In this document: positions 6,559 through 19,300 of the stretch, in pieces | Layout of the letters: each line of letters starts with the position of its first letter | Position numbering within the stretch: position 1 is the first letter of the stretch | From: an uncultured Eubacteriales bacterium | GTDB lineage: Bacteria > Bacillota > Clostridia > Christensenellales > CAG-917 | Length of the DNA: 25,687 bases | NCBI GenBank assembly: GCA_900550855.1 | Contig: URTQ01000005.1 | Span: 1-25,687, forward strand | Reading direction: 5' to 3' | Made by a program: the position numbers and the translations under genes | Notes under the pieces: generated by a model | Databases searched by the model: none | What the model was told of the DNA's origin: nothing | The model's input: only the letters and a program-made list of their open reading frames with translations

Positions 6559-7358
6559 ACGGGCATATTTCCTTCTCTGATATTCACGCCTTGCGCAACG
6601 TTGTCCTTGATTTCAAACTGGAACGTGATATTCTTTTGCGTGTTGGCGAGGTAAATGAGTTTCTCGTTGCATTCCTCGTCGATACGATTGAAATAAACAG
6701 TTGCTTTGACGTAGTAGGTTTCGCCGGGGATTACGAGCATATAAAGTTTGTAACTCGGCAACTTCTGTTCGGCGTCTTTGAACGGTTGATTGTAGTATAT
6801 CGCGCTCGGATTACCCGAAAACTCGCTCGGATTTGTCGGGATTATGGTTTCGCTGGTTTTGGACTCGCCGTCCTCTTTTAAGGTGACGAGTTCCATTTCG
6901 ACGTTGAAAGAAGAAAGATAATCCACGTTTTCGTCGTCGTTGTCGAGATGCGCAGAAAGCGTGCTGAGCATAAGCGATTTTCTTCCGTCGCTATACCCTG
7001 CGTCCGACGAGCCGACGAACGTTATGGGAAAATACAGCACGGCGCATTTTGCCGCGACGTCGATTTTGTTCGTCTGCTTTTGCTTCAAATCCGTACCGTA
7101 CGGCGCGACGTTGCCTTTTGAAAGATACCCCGGCGTTGCCACGGCGGGCCAAACGGACGTGCCGTAGTCGCTTGCGGCGTTTTCGTCGATGGATATGCTT
7201 GCGCTCTCTTGCAAAAGCGCGGAATCGGTGGTGAATCCGTCCTCGTTGCTGTCCGCGACGTTAGTAAACCACGCGGCAGTCACGCTGACTATCGTGACGA
7301 CGAATATGAGAGCCATAACGACGGACGATACGATGAGAGTGCGTTTGGTCTTGTTCAT
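6555..7358 (-). CDS. SipW-dependent TasA/camelysin-like secreted protein
   Basis: A 267-residue protein with a hydrophobic segment at residues 7-29 that ends in TAAWFTN (28-33), the pattern at SipW-cleaved signal peptides of TasA and camelysin relatives. The mature part is polar and rich in predicted strands (KCAVLYFPITFVGSSD, YKLYMLVIPGETYYVKATVYF, NITFQFEIKD), in keeping with a beta-sandwich fibre subunit. No other domain is recognised. The start is fixed by AGGAGG (complement at 7369-7374) and by the TAATG overlap with the upstream stop. The stop overlaps the next gene by ATGA. It is the middle gene of a coupled trio and probably secreted as an extracellular matrix subunit. Processing needs a SipW-like peptidase, which is not in the window. 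Confidence 0.78.
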   Translation of the reverse strand: MNKTKRTLIVSSVVMALIFVVTIVSVTAAWFTNVADSNEDGFTTDSALLQESASISIDENAASDYGTSVWPAVATPGYLSKGNVAPYGTDLKQKQTNKIDVAAKCAVLYFPITFVGSSDAGYSDGRKSLMLSTLSAHLDNDDENVDYLSSFNVEMELVTLKEDGESKTSETIIPTNPSEFSGNPSAIYYNQPFKDAEQKLPSYKLYMLVIPGETYYVKATVYFNRIDEECNEKLIYLANTQKNITFQFEIKDNVAQGVNIREGNMPV

Positions 7359-8440
7359 TATCCTTGCGCCTCCTCGTGTACGTTCGTTACGTTGAGCACT
7401 GCCGAAAATTCAAACGTAGAACCCGAATAATCCATATGCGAATAGTACATCTGATTGGACAATTCCTCGAAAACCTTTTTGGTGTAATCCGTCGTTACGC
7501 CGTCCGACGTGGTTTTGTAAATGTCGTTTGCGGTGTAATTGTCTCTGTCCGCCGAGAAAAACTGCATCCAGAACAGTTTTTCGGGTGCGAAAACGATGTA
7601 GAAATCGAATAATTGCGACGTGGCGTTGCCTATGCCGTTCGTTCCGAAACTGTTGATAATGCGCTTGTCAACGTCTTTTATGCTCGTTGCGTCTATCGAA
7701 TTGTCGTCGTTTACGCGCGCAACGAGATTGTCGTCGCCGAAAGTGAGTTTGCCGTACGGCGTGTACCACACTTCGTTCTTTTGCGGTTCGAGTTGCAAGA
7801 GTCGTTGTCCCTGCGTTTCCTCGTCGATGTCGTAGGTTTGATAGTTTCTTACGACGCCGTCGGCGGTTTCTTCGTGCACTTTGAAAAACCAAGTGAACGC
7901 AAACGGAATGTCGCTCACGGGCGAAACGTTAGAGCCCGTCGCGGCGTATATTTTGTTGGTTTTTTCGACGATATTTTCCTCGTTTTCGTCCTTTGCAATC
8001 GAGCCGTCGGCGTTGCGCTTGTACTTCACTATTTTCACGCCGTCGAACGCCATACTCATATCGAAAGTCTTGCCCTGCGTGTCGAGCGCAACCGTGTTGA
8101 TGAAATAATACGCGCGGTCGCTCGTGTCAACGGCGTTGCCTGCCGCAACGGCTTTGGTCATAAGTTTGCCGGCGTTTGCGCCGCTTGCGCAGAAAGCGGT
8201 CTGTCCGACGTACTGCATATTGTCAAACAGCAACTTGCCGTCGGTGGACAAAGGCTGACGAGTGAAATCGATTCTGTAAGAATCCGCCGTAGACATCGTT
8301 ATTTCGGCAACGGTGACTTTGTCGGCGTTGGAAAACCACGCAAAAGACGCGCCTACCATAACGACGGTGGTCACGATTATCAAAAGCGGAATCATAATCG
8401 ACATTACGATTTTGAAGTTTTTGCTTTTGCTTGCTTGCAT
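7358..8440 (-). CDS. SipW-dependent TasA/camelysin-like secreted protein
   Basis: A 360-residue protein. Residues 9-32 are hydrophobic and end in ASFAWFSNADKVTVAEITMS (31-50), a close fit to the SipW-type signal plus the short strand that usually follows it in this family. The mature region is rich in Asp, Asn and aromatic residues, with strand-like stretches (IPFAFTWFFKVHEE, LFDFYIVFAPEKLFWMQFF) and a C-terminal strand FEFSAVLNVTNVH. No sortase signal or other domain is recognised. The start is supported by aaaggaaag about five bases upstream. It is the first gene of the three-gene operon, 258 bases after the giant repeat gene. The stop TAA shares a base with the next ATG. A role as a matrix fibre subunit is inferred from the signal type, not from a catalytic or binding motif. 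Confidence 0.8.
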   Translation of the reverse strand: MQASKSKNFKIVMSIMIPLLIIVTTVVMVGASFAWFSNADKVTVAEITMSTADSYRIDFTRQPLSTDGKLLFDNMQYVGQTAFCASGANAGKLMTKAVAAGNAVDTSDRAYYFINTVALDTQGKTFDMSMAFDGVKIVKYKRNADGSIAKDENEENIVEKTNKIYAATGSNVSPVSDIPFAFTWFFKVHEETADGVVRNYQTYDIDEETQGQRLLQLEPQKNEVWYTPYGKLTFGDDNLVARVNDDNSIDATSIKDVDKRIINSFGTNGIGNATSQLFDFYIVFAPEKLFWMQFFSADRDNYTANDIYKTTSDGVTTDYTKKVFEELSNQMYYSHMDYSGSTFEFSAVLNVTNVHEEAQG

Positions 8441-8477
8441 AGTCTTTCCTTTTTCTTTTGCTCGTGCCTTGCGGATT

Positions 8478-8510
8478 TTTATATATTTATATATAAACTA
8501 CAATCGAGCA
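8478..8510 (-). promoter_or_regulatory. Possible promoter of the SipW-type operon
   Basis: Upstream of the ATG at 8440, the minus strand reads TTGCTC followed by a run of TATATATAAATATATAAA. This is the only strongly AT-rich stretch near the operon start. The exact -10 hexamer cannot be fixed because several registers fit. Confidence 0.35.
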
Positions 8511-8657
8511 ATGCGTTTTATTTGATTTTTCGTCGATTTTTTTTGCACGATATTTCGACTTTTTGAAAACGTGCGTTTAGAATCACGATTTTAAGGTGTT
8601 TTGGCGATTGTTCTTTTTTTGCGCTATTTTCGTTTCAATCGCTCGTTTTTCTCGCTC

Positions 8658-8679
8658 TCGGACGGCTTTTGCCGCCCGA
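8658..8679 (-). terminator. Hairpin after the giant gene, possible terminator
   Basis: TCGGGCGGC-AAAA-GCCGTCCGA on the minus strand forms a 9-pair stem with one G-T, starting 19 bases after the stop codon at 8699. No U-tract follows, so intrinsic termination is doubtful; it may stabilise the mRNA end instead. Confidence 0.4.
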
Positions 8680-8698
8680 TTGCGATATTCGTTGCAAT

Positions 8699-10395
8699 TT
8701 ATGCGATATCTAACCAACTCGAATTGCTTTCGGCGTACGCTTCGAACATATCCTTGTTGCAAGTTATCTTATATCCGAGCGAATTGCCTGCACTATCCGC
8801 CTCGCTCTTGACCGTTCCGAAGAATGCGCCTGCAAACGTGCTTGCGATATCGAGCGCGATATTCGTTTTGAGCGTGAACGTCGCAAACGGAAGTTGTCTT
8901 AAAAGCGATACGTTTTGCTTGTTTGCAACGGCAATCGGATTGCTTTGCGTGCCGTCCGCCGTGCCGACGAGCCAACTCGACGAACTAATCGCATATACGT
9001 TCACGCCGAAACTCTTGCCGTCGCTTGCGAGCGTTCCCGTCGTCTTTGACAAAGAATACATCATTAGATATACGGAAACTATATCTTTGAGGCGCATACT
9101 CTGTCTTGCGTTCGCTTCGTTTTGCGCGCCTATTGCAGAAAGTTCGGTAAGTTGCACGTCGTCGAGAACGTCGAACTCGCCATTCGTCTGTGCGGTCTCG
9201 CCCGTGTAGTAATACTTGCTTTGCGTACCGTAACCCGTAACCGAACCCGACATCAACTCGTTGAAGGTCTTTGACTTGCCCGAAACGTTGACAAATCCGC
9301 TTTCCTTTTGCCATACGGCGTTCGTCATATGGTAGGAATTTTTAATCGTTGCGCTCGAAGTCGTGAACGGATTGACAGTGCCGCCGTATGCTGTGATTTG
9401 CACGAGGGAAACGACGTTCTTTACGCTTGCGCTCGTCGTGCCGACAACGCCGCCTACGGTTGCGTTTTGAGAGGTTATCGTGCCGAGAACGATTGCGTTT
9501 TCAACATCTCTCGCGCTCGTGCCGAACAAACCGCCCACCGTGCCGCCGCTCACGTTGATTGCGCCGTGTGCGGAAACGTTCTTTACGCTCGTTTCGGTGG
9601 TCTTGGATTCGTAAACGCTGCCTGCGACAAAGCCGACATTGCCTTGATTTGCGTTGATAGTGACGTTTCTCAAATGCAGGTTCTTGACGATACCCGTTTC
9701 GCCGATTACGTCGAACAAGCCGACGTTTGCCTTGCCGTAACCCATTATATTGAGATATTCGATGACGTAGCCGTTGCCGTCGTAAGTGCCGTCAAAGCCC
9801 GTCAATACGTCGCTTCCGTTCACTTTCGACGTTGCCGTCGACACGAACAGACTGCCGTTTATCGTCACGTTTGCGCCGACTCTCGCTTTGAGTACGTTGG
9901 TGAGATATTGCTTGTTAGATCCGTTCCAGTCGTACGTCGTTTGCGTGACGTTGCCGTTGTCGTCAACGGACGAGGTTGTGAAGAACGCATTGAGGATTTC
10001 GATGTCTTGCGCCGTAAACGTACCCGTTATGTCCTTCGTCTGCACGAACACCATAGGAATGTCCGTCTGTGTGGATTCGTTTGAACTATAATAGCCCCAT
10101 TCGTTCTTTTCGGCGTCGAAGAACACTGCGTAATCCGCCGCTTGCAATTCGGCAAGGTATTCGTCCCAAGTGGTTGCGGTAGAATCCTTGATAGGCGAAT
10201 TGTCGGGCTTCTTATACTCGCCGACGTATGCGCCGTCCTCGCCCACGCTCACGACCTTGACCCACGCGTAACCCGACGATACGATCTTGATCATATCGAG
10301 ATTTTGCGGATTCTGATGCGCCGTATAGTAGAAGGACGCGATGAGCAAGCGTGCAAGCGAAGTTATCTTGTACTCGCTGCTCTCGGTGGACACGA
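8699..10395 (-). repeat. C-terminal region of the giant protein with degenerate GLUG units
   Basis: After a non-repetitive part (SLARLLIASFYY, WDEYLAELQAADYAVFFD) come FDGTYDGNGYVIEYLNIMG and four GLUG-like units (NVGLFDVI, NVGFVAGS, TVGGLFGT, TVGGVVGT). A further header, GTQSNPIAVANKQNVSLLRQ, opens 93 codons before the stop, but no array follows it. No anchor motif is present at the C-terminus (ending SSWLDIA). Confidence 0.65.
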
Positions 10396-13300
10396 AGTAC
10401 GCAATGGTGAGAGTCGGTTGATTGCTCAAACGATAGTTGAGATTCATACCGTTTGCCGTGGACACGGACGCGCCGAGTCGGGAATTGCCCGCTCTGCCCT
10501 GAATGACCGTGTAGCCGTGATATTCTCTCTTTTGGTCGGCGGAATCTATCGGGCGGTCTTTGCCGTCGTCGTACATCCAGCCGTTTGTGACGACGATGTC
10601 CGCGCCCGCTTTGTCCGTTTCCTTGTTAGTACCCGTAACGCGCACCCAGTCGGTGTTGTAGGTGTTGTCGTCGTTGGCGTAACTTTGTGCGGTGTTGGAA
10701 TATTCCACTTTGACGGATTTGACGGTTATTTCGATTTGGATTTGCGGCGAACCGCTCTTATTCTTGCGGCTTTGGTCGCTTTCTCTGCTGTCGTACACGG
10801 TGACTTTCGTTGCGAAGTTACCGTCGGATTCGCTGTACGCGCCGTCGCTCGAATGGTATACGTTGAACGTATAGTTTCCTGCGTCCGTGCCGTTCATTTC
10901 GAACACTAGTTTTTTGAGATATGTGCCGGAAGTTGCTTTCTTGAACGTGCCGTCCGCGTCTTTATACACGTCGTTGACGTATTTTGCAAAGTCGAAGCCG
11001 CCGTTCGTAGAAGTGTTGCGCAAGTTGTCCGATTCCGCATAATTTGCGCTTATAGTCACGATATCGCCCGACAAAACGTTGCTCACTCTGAATCCCTCGC
11101 CTGCGCGATAGGGTTTGGTCGTGCCGTTGCCGCTTACGCCGTTGCCGCCGTAAGTCGTATCGTCGGTGTAGGTTCTCGTCGCCTTGTTAGAGCGCAGTTT
11201 GTCGAGGAATACTTGAACGTGTCTCGGCGTAATCTTGCCGACGTTGTGCGACGCAGTATCTACGATTCCGCCCTCTGCCGTATAGTCGCCGACGTTCGTC
11301 GGGTCGCTGAACGTATATGAGAACGTGACCGCTTTGCCTCTTATGACGTTGTTGCTCGAATCGTAAAGCACGTTTTCGTCGTCGTACGTTCCGACGATTG
11401 CGAACGGGAATTTGTCGGGAACGTGTCCCGTCGCGATCAACGTGAAGTAACTGTCGAGAATTTGCGCCGTCACTCTGTTGTTGCCGTCGTACACTTTTTC
11501 GAGCGTTGCGGTCTTAGCCGTAAAGCTTACGGACACGACGGACGGCGTTATTTCGAACTCGCCGCTCGTTTTACCCTCGGCGATTTCGTAGTTTTTCGCG
11601 ATGGAATCCGAGCCGTCCGCGTTTGTGCCCGTCACGTTGCTTATGACCGCAGTCATATACTTCGTACCCTCTGCAACGTGGGTTGCCGCGCCCGATATCG
11701 TGATAACGATGACGTCGTTTCCTGCATATCCCTTGATATTCACGCCCTCGATTGAACTCGAACCGCTTACGATTGCGAGGCTTCCGTTTCCTTCAACGCC
11801 CTCAACGCCCGTGACGATTAAGCCTTGCGCGTAGTTTCGGAACACAAACGACGCAATCTCTTGCCAACTGAGTTTGATTTGTCTGGGGTGAATGGTGTAT
11901 TCCGCCTCGTCCGTGCCGTCGATTTCATAGTTTTGCGTGGTATTTTCGTTGCCGCGCATTGCGATAATCGCGTCGGTTGCGTTGCCGCCGATGCCTATTC
12001 TGTACGTTCCGGCATTTACGATCTTGTCCGTCGTCGCGCCGTCAACGGTTGCGGAATATTTGATCTTTATCGTATCCGCGCCGTACGTTATCTCGCCGTT
12101 CGAGATATCGCTGCCGTTGACTTTGAGTACGGGCGTAACGGGCGTGCCGTCGTAGATTTTGCCGTCGTCCTGTTTAAGACCGCTGAGCGTGAGTTTGTGC
12201 TTCTTTATCGTCCAACTCGTGCTTTCGTCGGGGTTGGATATATAGTAGTTGCCGCTGCTCTTTCCGCCGAGCGACGCACTTATCGTTGCGGTGTACGTTC
12301 CGACGTTTCTCGTGCTGACTCTGTTCGTTACGTCAACGGCGTTGTTACGATTCGACGAAACGGAATAGAAATTGTCGCCGACGTAAAGCGTGATATCGAC
12401 GGAATCCCACACACTGCCGACTTGGCAGAGATTCGAAATCTTGACGGCGGAAAGTCCTTGATGATAAGTGTTGTATTCGTACGGCGAACTGCCCGTTTGT
12501 GCAAATTCGACAGTGAGCGGACGTTTCGTAATCTCGTAGCCGTACGTTCTAGGCAACGTAGAAGGCGTGTGCGAACAACTCTTTGCCGCTTCATCGTAGC
12601 CGTCGCCTTTTTTGAGCGTTACGGTGTATTTGTTTGCGTTTATACCCGTTTCGAACACCCACGTTACGCTCTTGCTGTTCGTCGAAGCGGACGGTTTGGT
12701 CTTGACCGTTCCGCCGTTGTTTATGCTCGCGGCAAAGAACTGCTCGACAAATTCGCCGAGATTGACGATGTTCTTGTCTGCGGTGAACGTCAACGTAATC
12801 GTTCCTTTCGTACTGCCGTCGTACTGGTGCGTTCCGCTCGTCGTGCCGCTTATTGTAATCGTATTTTCGTTTATGGAATACGTCGGCTCGTTAGTGCCTT
12901 CGAACGTAAGCGTATAGTTGCCCACGCGATAGCCCTTTCCGCCCGTAGTCTTGATGTAGTAATCGCCGACTTTGGACACGCCGCTCAACTCGAAACTCAA
13001 CGTCTTGCCGTTCGTTCCGTCCGAAACGCCGAGATTGATTTGAATCAAGTTGCCTATTCTCACGGGATTTATCAAAACGCCGTTGTTTTGCATTGCGGTT
13101 TCGGTGATTTCTTTGACGTCGTTGAGTCTTCCGAGAGCCATCACGAACACGGGCTCGAATGCGGCGAATTGCGCCTCGCCGTCGTTGAATTTGAAGCCCG
13201 AAACCGTCCATATCGCGCCCTTATTTACGTTTGTGTTGTCGAAATCGTGCGAAGCCGCCGACGTTCTTCTCAACGTGAGCGTTGCGGGATTGACGGTTAT

Positions 13301-16300
13301 CGTTTGATCCTCGACTATGGGCGAGGGATTGTATTTGTTGTCCATATTCGGCGTGACGACGCTGACTTTGTACGTCTTTGCGTCCTTGAAGTTGATGCTG
13401 CAACTGAACGTTCTCGTCGCCAAATCGAGAGCGTCTATATCCTCGACGTTAAACAGCAAATCGTCGCCGCTGAGGTTGCTTCCGATTCCGAAATCGCCGT
13501 TTGAAACGGTTATGTTGTTGGAAACGACTTTGCCGTCTGCCGATTGACCGACGAATCCCGAACCGTTCCAAGTGAACTTCGCAATTTCGTTGCCGTCCTC
13601 GTCCTTTATGACTATCTCGAAGCGGATATTGCCCGAATTGCCGAGATTGTTGCCGTCAACGGGCGCGATATTTTCGATTGTCAAAACCGCGTCGATGTCG
13701 GGGTCGCCGTACGTCAATGTACCGGACGGAACGGACAACGAGGCTTCGAGGTCGCGCTTTTTGATTTCCCAGTCTATCTCTACGCCGCCGACGACGTGAG
13801 GCGTGCCGTCACTGTCGAAGTAGTAAATCTTAACTTTGGACTTGTAGGGCTTGCCTGCTTCGTTGGGGTCGGTCTTCGTGCTGTCCGCCGACGTATCCGA
13901 CGAATAGCAGTATGTGTCGGGCGTACCCGTCGTCGGATTTTCGACGAACGGAACTTCGTCGCCTTCCGAAGCGGTGATTCCGACGGGCGCGAAACGCGCG
14001 TAGCCGTTGTATGTGAGCGTTTTGCCTCTCGAAATGGTGCGATAGTACACGGCGACGTTTTCGGCAAGCGAGTCTTCGTCGGCGGTGAGCGTCTTGATGA
14101 AGAACTTGTTGCTCGAATACGTTGCGCTCGGACGAGAGTTGCCCGACGTTGCCATATACAGATAATATCCGCTGTTTTCGCCTGCGGAAGTCGCGGTTGC
14201 GTAAAGAGTGGATTTTTGCGGTTGACCGTTATCGTCCAAAACTATTGCCGAAGCGGTGAGAGCCTTCGTATCGTCGCCTGCTTCGCGCTCGCCTGCGGTG
14301 TATGCGTCCGCAATGCGTTTCCAGTAGGACTCGTTTGCGTTGACGGAATGTTCCGCGCTGATAGTGCCTATCGTGGTATCGGTTGCGTATACGAAGTACC
14401 AGCCCGTATCGCTTGCGCCCGTCGTGTACGACTTTGCGCCCGCAATGGGTTTGACCCACGCGCCGTTCTTCTTTTCCGCATTTGCAATGCCGAGGCTCGA
14501 AGCGAAGTATTGTTCCCACGTCATATTCGCGTCGGTGACGGCGGTTATGGTCTTTCCGTCGTATTTATGCGTGCCGGTGTAGTCGTCGTAGTAGGTCTTT
14601 GGCGTATACATCGTGCAAAATTCTTCGGTGAATACGACGGGTTGACTGCCGACGTACTCGACAATGGTTTCGAACTTGCCGAGGTCGGTTTGCAGTTTTC
14701 CGACGTCAGTACCTGCGAGGGTTGCGTTGGGATAGCCTTTGACCCAGTAGGAAGATTTCGCGTCGGTGTCGGACTTGGTGCGACCGATAATGCCGCCCAC
14801 CATTTCCGAGCCTTCGAACGTACCCTCGACGGCGTATGCCGATTTGATGATAGTGCCTGCGCCCGTAGTTGCGCCCACGATACCGCCGACGTTTGCGCCG
14901 CCCTTGACGGTCGTGCCGTACGCAAGCATATTGCTTATCGTGATGTCGTTTGCGTTGACCAAACCGACGATGCCGCCGACGTTGTTTATGCCGCTTGCCA
15001 CTACGTTGCCGTTTGCGTAGTAGGTGTTTCTTTCTTTATCGCTCGAACCCCACTTTGCAACGCTTGCGCCGATGACGCCGATTGCGCCGCCTACGCCGCC
15101 CCAACCCGTAGACGAATCGGAAGCGTTGGCTTTTGCTTCGTCTATTGCGGTTTGATTTGCATTGACGGTGAGATTGCCTTTTGCTTCGAAGTGCGTGTTG
15201 ACGATTTGGACGTAATCGCTTTCAAGAGTGATGCCGAGCGTATCGAGCACGGTTTTGAGCGTTGAGGACAAGCCGATATAGCCGACCGAGCCGCCCACCG
15301 CGTTGACCGCCGCCATCGTCAAGCCATTCGATTTGTTGACGAATTGAGCGAATTTGACAGGACCTGCAAGCACGCCGATAGAGCCGCCCACGAAACCTAC
15401 CGCGTTGACGTTGCCTTCGTTCTCGAAGTTGACCATATAATCGGTGCTTACGCCCTCGATAGTGCCAACGAGCGCGCCGATTGAACCGCCTGCAAAGTAG
15501 CCGTGCGCCGTAACCTCGCCGCTGTTGACGAACAGAGTGTCGGTATCTTTTGCGGTGATAGTTACGTTTTTGCCCACGAAACCTATCGAGCCGCCGACGA
15601 ATCTGCCGCCCTCGACCTTGCCGCCGTTGGTGAACGTACCTGCGATTGCACCCTTGCCCTCGTCGGTGACTTTGAGCGCGTCGGGCGAATCGAGCAAACC
15701 GATAACGCCGCCGACGTAGTCGCCGTTTTCATATGTCGTGCCGTTCAATGCGCCGCCCTTGACGTTGCCTTCGTTGGTTATGGAAAGATTTTTGATTGAA
15801 TTTATTTGCGCTGTCGAGAGCGTTGCGCCGCCAACTGCGGTATCTGCCTCGCCGCCGCCCGTCGTAAGCAAGCCTTCGTTTAGACCGATAATGCCGCCGA
15901 CGTAGTTTTTGCCCTCGATGTCGCCTTGTTGCAGAATAACGCCCTTGACGATATCCACGGTTGCGTAATCGGTTGCGCCGTCTGCGCCCTCGTTTTTGCC
16001 GACGATACCGCCTACGTTCTCGCCCGAACCGATAACCTTTGCGGAAATGGTGATGTTGAGCGTACCCGACCTATACAGCTTTGCGTTTGCGACGTTAGAG
16101 CCGATATTGAGGGTGCTTTGCGAGTTGTTTACGCCTATAAAGCCGCCAACTTCGTTCGTGCCGACGATTGTGCCGCCGATTGAAATTTGCGTGCCTTTAA
16201 GTGTGTTGTCGACGAGTTTGTCGGTGTTGTCCGCGAGGATATACACCGTGCCGATATTCTTGCCTATGAAGCCGCCGACGTTTTCGGTGAGCGACGTACT

Positions 16301-19300
16301 CATATTCGGGCGCACGTCGAATTTTCCTATGAACGTAGCGGTGTTCGTACGCCCCGCAATGCCGCCGACGTTTGCCGCCGCAAGCGGAATGGAAATCGTG
16401 CCGCCGACCGTTACGACAGAACCCGAAGCGAAGTTTGCGCCGCTACCCATATCGCCGACGATACCGCCGATACAACTTATAGCCGCGTCGGACTCTTGCG
16501 ATTTATTCGTAGCCGCAACGCCGACAGTAATCGTACCGCCGAACGAGGACGTACCGCTGAACGTCGTGGTGAGCGGGCTGACCGTATCGATCGAGTTTTG
16601 CGTAAATCCGACAAGACCGCCGATTGCAGTGCCGTGATTTGCGCTTTCGGCAACTTGATTGTCGCCGCCTTGGTCTATACGAGTTATGCTCGTGCCGCCG
16701 CCGACCGTGCAGGAATCGATATAACCGCCCTGCGCATTGGACATACCGCCCGCAATGCCGCCGAGGCTGTGTTCGCCTTTTATCGTAACGTTGCCGCCAA
16801 CGCCCACCGAGCAACCCGTGACGAATGCGGAAACGTATTGCGAACCGAATCCGAACACGCCGCCGATATAACTTGACGTGGTTGCGCTGTCCGTCGCTTG
16901 AATGATTGCGTTTTGCACGTTGCAGTTTTCAATGCGAACGCTGTTGCCTTTGCCTTCCGCGTTGCTCGAACCCTCGACGTAACCGAGTACGCCGCCGATG
17001 TAGTTCTTTGCGGATTCGATATTGCCGTTCGTGGAAACGTTGCAGTTGCGGATTATCGCGGTTATACCTGCGCTGTACGAATTGCCGTGTTTCGTATCTG
17101 CCAAGCCTACGATACCGCCCGCGTAAGTATCTTTTGCATACTTTTTGTTGCTTGCAATGCTTTCGTTTTCGACGTATTGATTCGTTTTCGAAACGCCGTA
17201 TGCGCCGATAGTTGCGGAATCGCTTACGCCGCAGTTGTCGATAACCGACGAGCCGAGCGACAAGCCTACGATACCGCCCGTTGCGGAAATATCGTTTTCT
17301 TTTGCGAAGGACAAAATCTTGCTGTTGCCGCCTATTGCTATGTAGCCTATGTAAGCGTTTTCAACCTTCGAGAACAATCCGCCGTATTCGCTTCCGCATT
17401 CGACGTTCAAGGAATTGTTATATTTGCCCGTCGAAATACGCACGTTGTCGATGTAGGTCATTTCGCCGTTTGCTTGTTTACCGCTGAAATTGCCCTTGAA
17501 AACGCTGTTTCCTCTTCCCATAGGAATGAAGTTTTGCAGCGAGAACACGCCGTAGTGGCGCATACTGCCGTAAGAATCCCATTTGTTCGGATTCGGACTT
17601 CCCGATTCCCATATATTCGAGAGGGTTTCGCCGTTATAGTAGTAGGTATTCCACGCCCAGTAGGCGTAGTCCGTGCCGACGTACGTCGGATTTCGACCTT
17701 GATTGTACGCCTTGTTGAATATCGCGCCTTGCAAGAGCAAGTGATAACTCTTGCCGACTTTGTACTCGCCGTTTTGGTCTACGGCTTTGTACATAGTGTT
17801 GTTCGCGTCGTTGACGGCGGCAGTATTAGTACCGTCGTAAGTTGCGAGTTCTATTCTCGTCGAAGCAATGCCTTCGAGGTTGTTCGAGCCGTTTGCGATT
17901 TCGATATACTTGCCATCGAAAGACAATCCCGCGTCGACGAGTGCCTGCATACCCATAAGGTCGACGCCGTCTTTAATTATATACGGATATTGTTCCGAAC
18001 CTGCCGCAACGCCTTCGTCGTTATATACGCCGTAGTCGTCTTGACCGTAACCGACCGAACGCATACTCAAACCGTTTTGCGTGTCGAGTGCGAACATAGA
18101 AAGTTGCGGCAAACAACCGTAAACGTACAACCAACTGTCAGGGAATCTCTTCCAGCCTATCGTCGAAAGGTTGCCGACGGCATTGTCCGAAATGCTTGCG
18201 TTTTTGTCTATGATTTGTTCTTTGATTGACGTGTAATTGCCGACCGAGCCGTAATTGAGTGTAAGCGCGATTGTGGACTGGTCGAAAGCGAAGTTAGAAC
18301 CCGTCATTCTCAACTTGCTGTTTTCGTCCATTGCGGCGGTCAATGCGTCGTAGGTGTTGTAAACTCGACCCGTTTCCAAAAGTCCAACTTCCGTTTCGCC
18401 GAAACCGGCAACACCTTCGTTTTGATACCATTGATCTCGAAATTCCGGATTCCAACTATTTTGACCGTTCTTGTAGTATGCATAATTCGTTCCGTTTTGC
18501 ACAGCGCACAGTGACGAAACGCAATTGTTAATAGAATAACAGTCCGATGACTTTATCCTATCCGATCTACCCGACACATCGCAATAACCCGAAATTGCCG
18601 CTCCGTATCGTAAGTTATTCTTGACAGTATGACCTGTAACGATAGAGTAATCTATCGGTTTTACATAAATCGTTCCTACATTATATAAATTATCAAATAA
18701 GACGTATCCCGTATATCCGCTTTCAGAAACCGGTTCAGACTGTCCTATAAAACCGCCCGCACGCACTTGCCACGAGAACTCATAAGATATATGTCCATAG
18801 TTTGTTATGTTACCTGTATTATAGCCTTGCGAAATCTGCAAATCGCCGGCAAGGCCTACAAATCCACCGGATATGGTTCCGCCATAGTTTTCACGTCCTA
18901 TATCCCATGCTTCTGTGATTTTAGGGAATGTGCCGCCGGCAGTTATATTGCCGATATTGTAGCAGTATGCAATAAGAGATCTTCCGCCTGTTTTAACGTT
19001 ATTGTCATATCTTCCAAATTTTTTAGGTTGATATAAAACTCCAACGCTACCGACAAGTCCGCCTATGATATTAGAAAGCGTTAAAATATCACCGGTGTTG
19101 TATGACGCATACATTTTCAATATAGAATACTGCCCTGTTACGCCGACGAGGCCGCCGACATAACCAAATATATTTTGCCTTATACCTTCCGAAGCAGCAC
19201 CTTCTACACCGCCTTCGTCTTCACCCCAATATCCCGAGTTGGATGTAATTTTGCCGGTGTTCGCACAATTTTGAATTGTCAATGTGGCTTTTGCACTTGA

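Larger units (their letters stand above)
8441..8698. other. Spacer between the giant gene and the SipW-type operon
   Basis: No gene is seen in these 258 bases. On the minus strand it holds, in order of transcription, a GC hairpin (8679-8658), an A-rich unstructured stretch, the AT-rich promoter-like tract and the ribosome binding site of the next gene. It is long enough to separate two transcription units. Confidence 0.6.

Noticed and set aside
7613..8566. Forward open frame of 317 codons opposite the first SipW-type gene
   Set aside because: Composition is skewed like the other antisense frames. The minus-strand gene has a signal, a ribosome binding site and an operon context.
8441..8698. 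A frameshifted continuation of the giant gene past its stop
   Set aside because: None of the frames downstream of 8699 that I read shows further GLUG or MBG units; the sequence turns A-rich and reaches stops quickly.
11825..18229. Long forward-strand open frames opposite the giant gene (for example 11825-13504, 13544-15265, 16898-18229)
   Set aside because: Their products are Arg/Val/Ala-rich with no recognisable domains. They arise because the sense gene uses few codons that read as stops in the opposite strand; the minus-strand frame is continuous and carries clear repeats.
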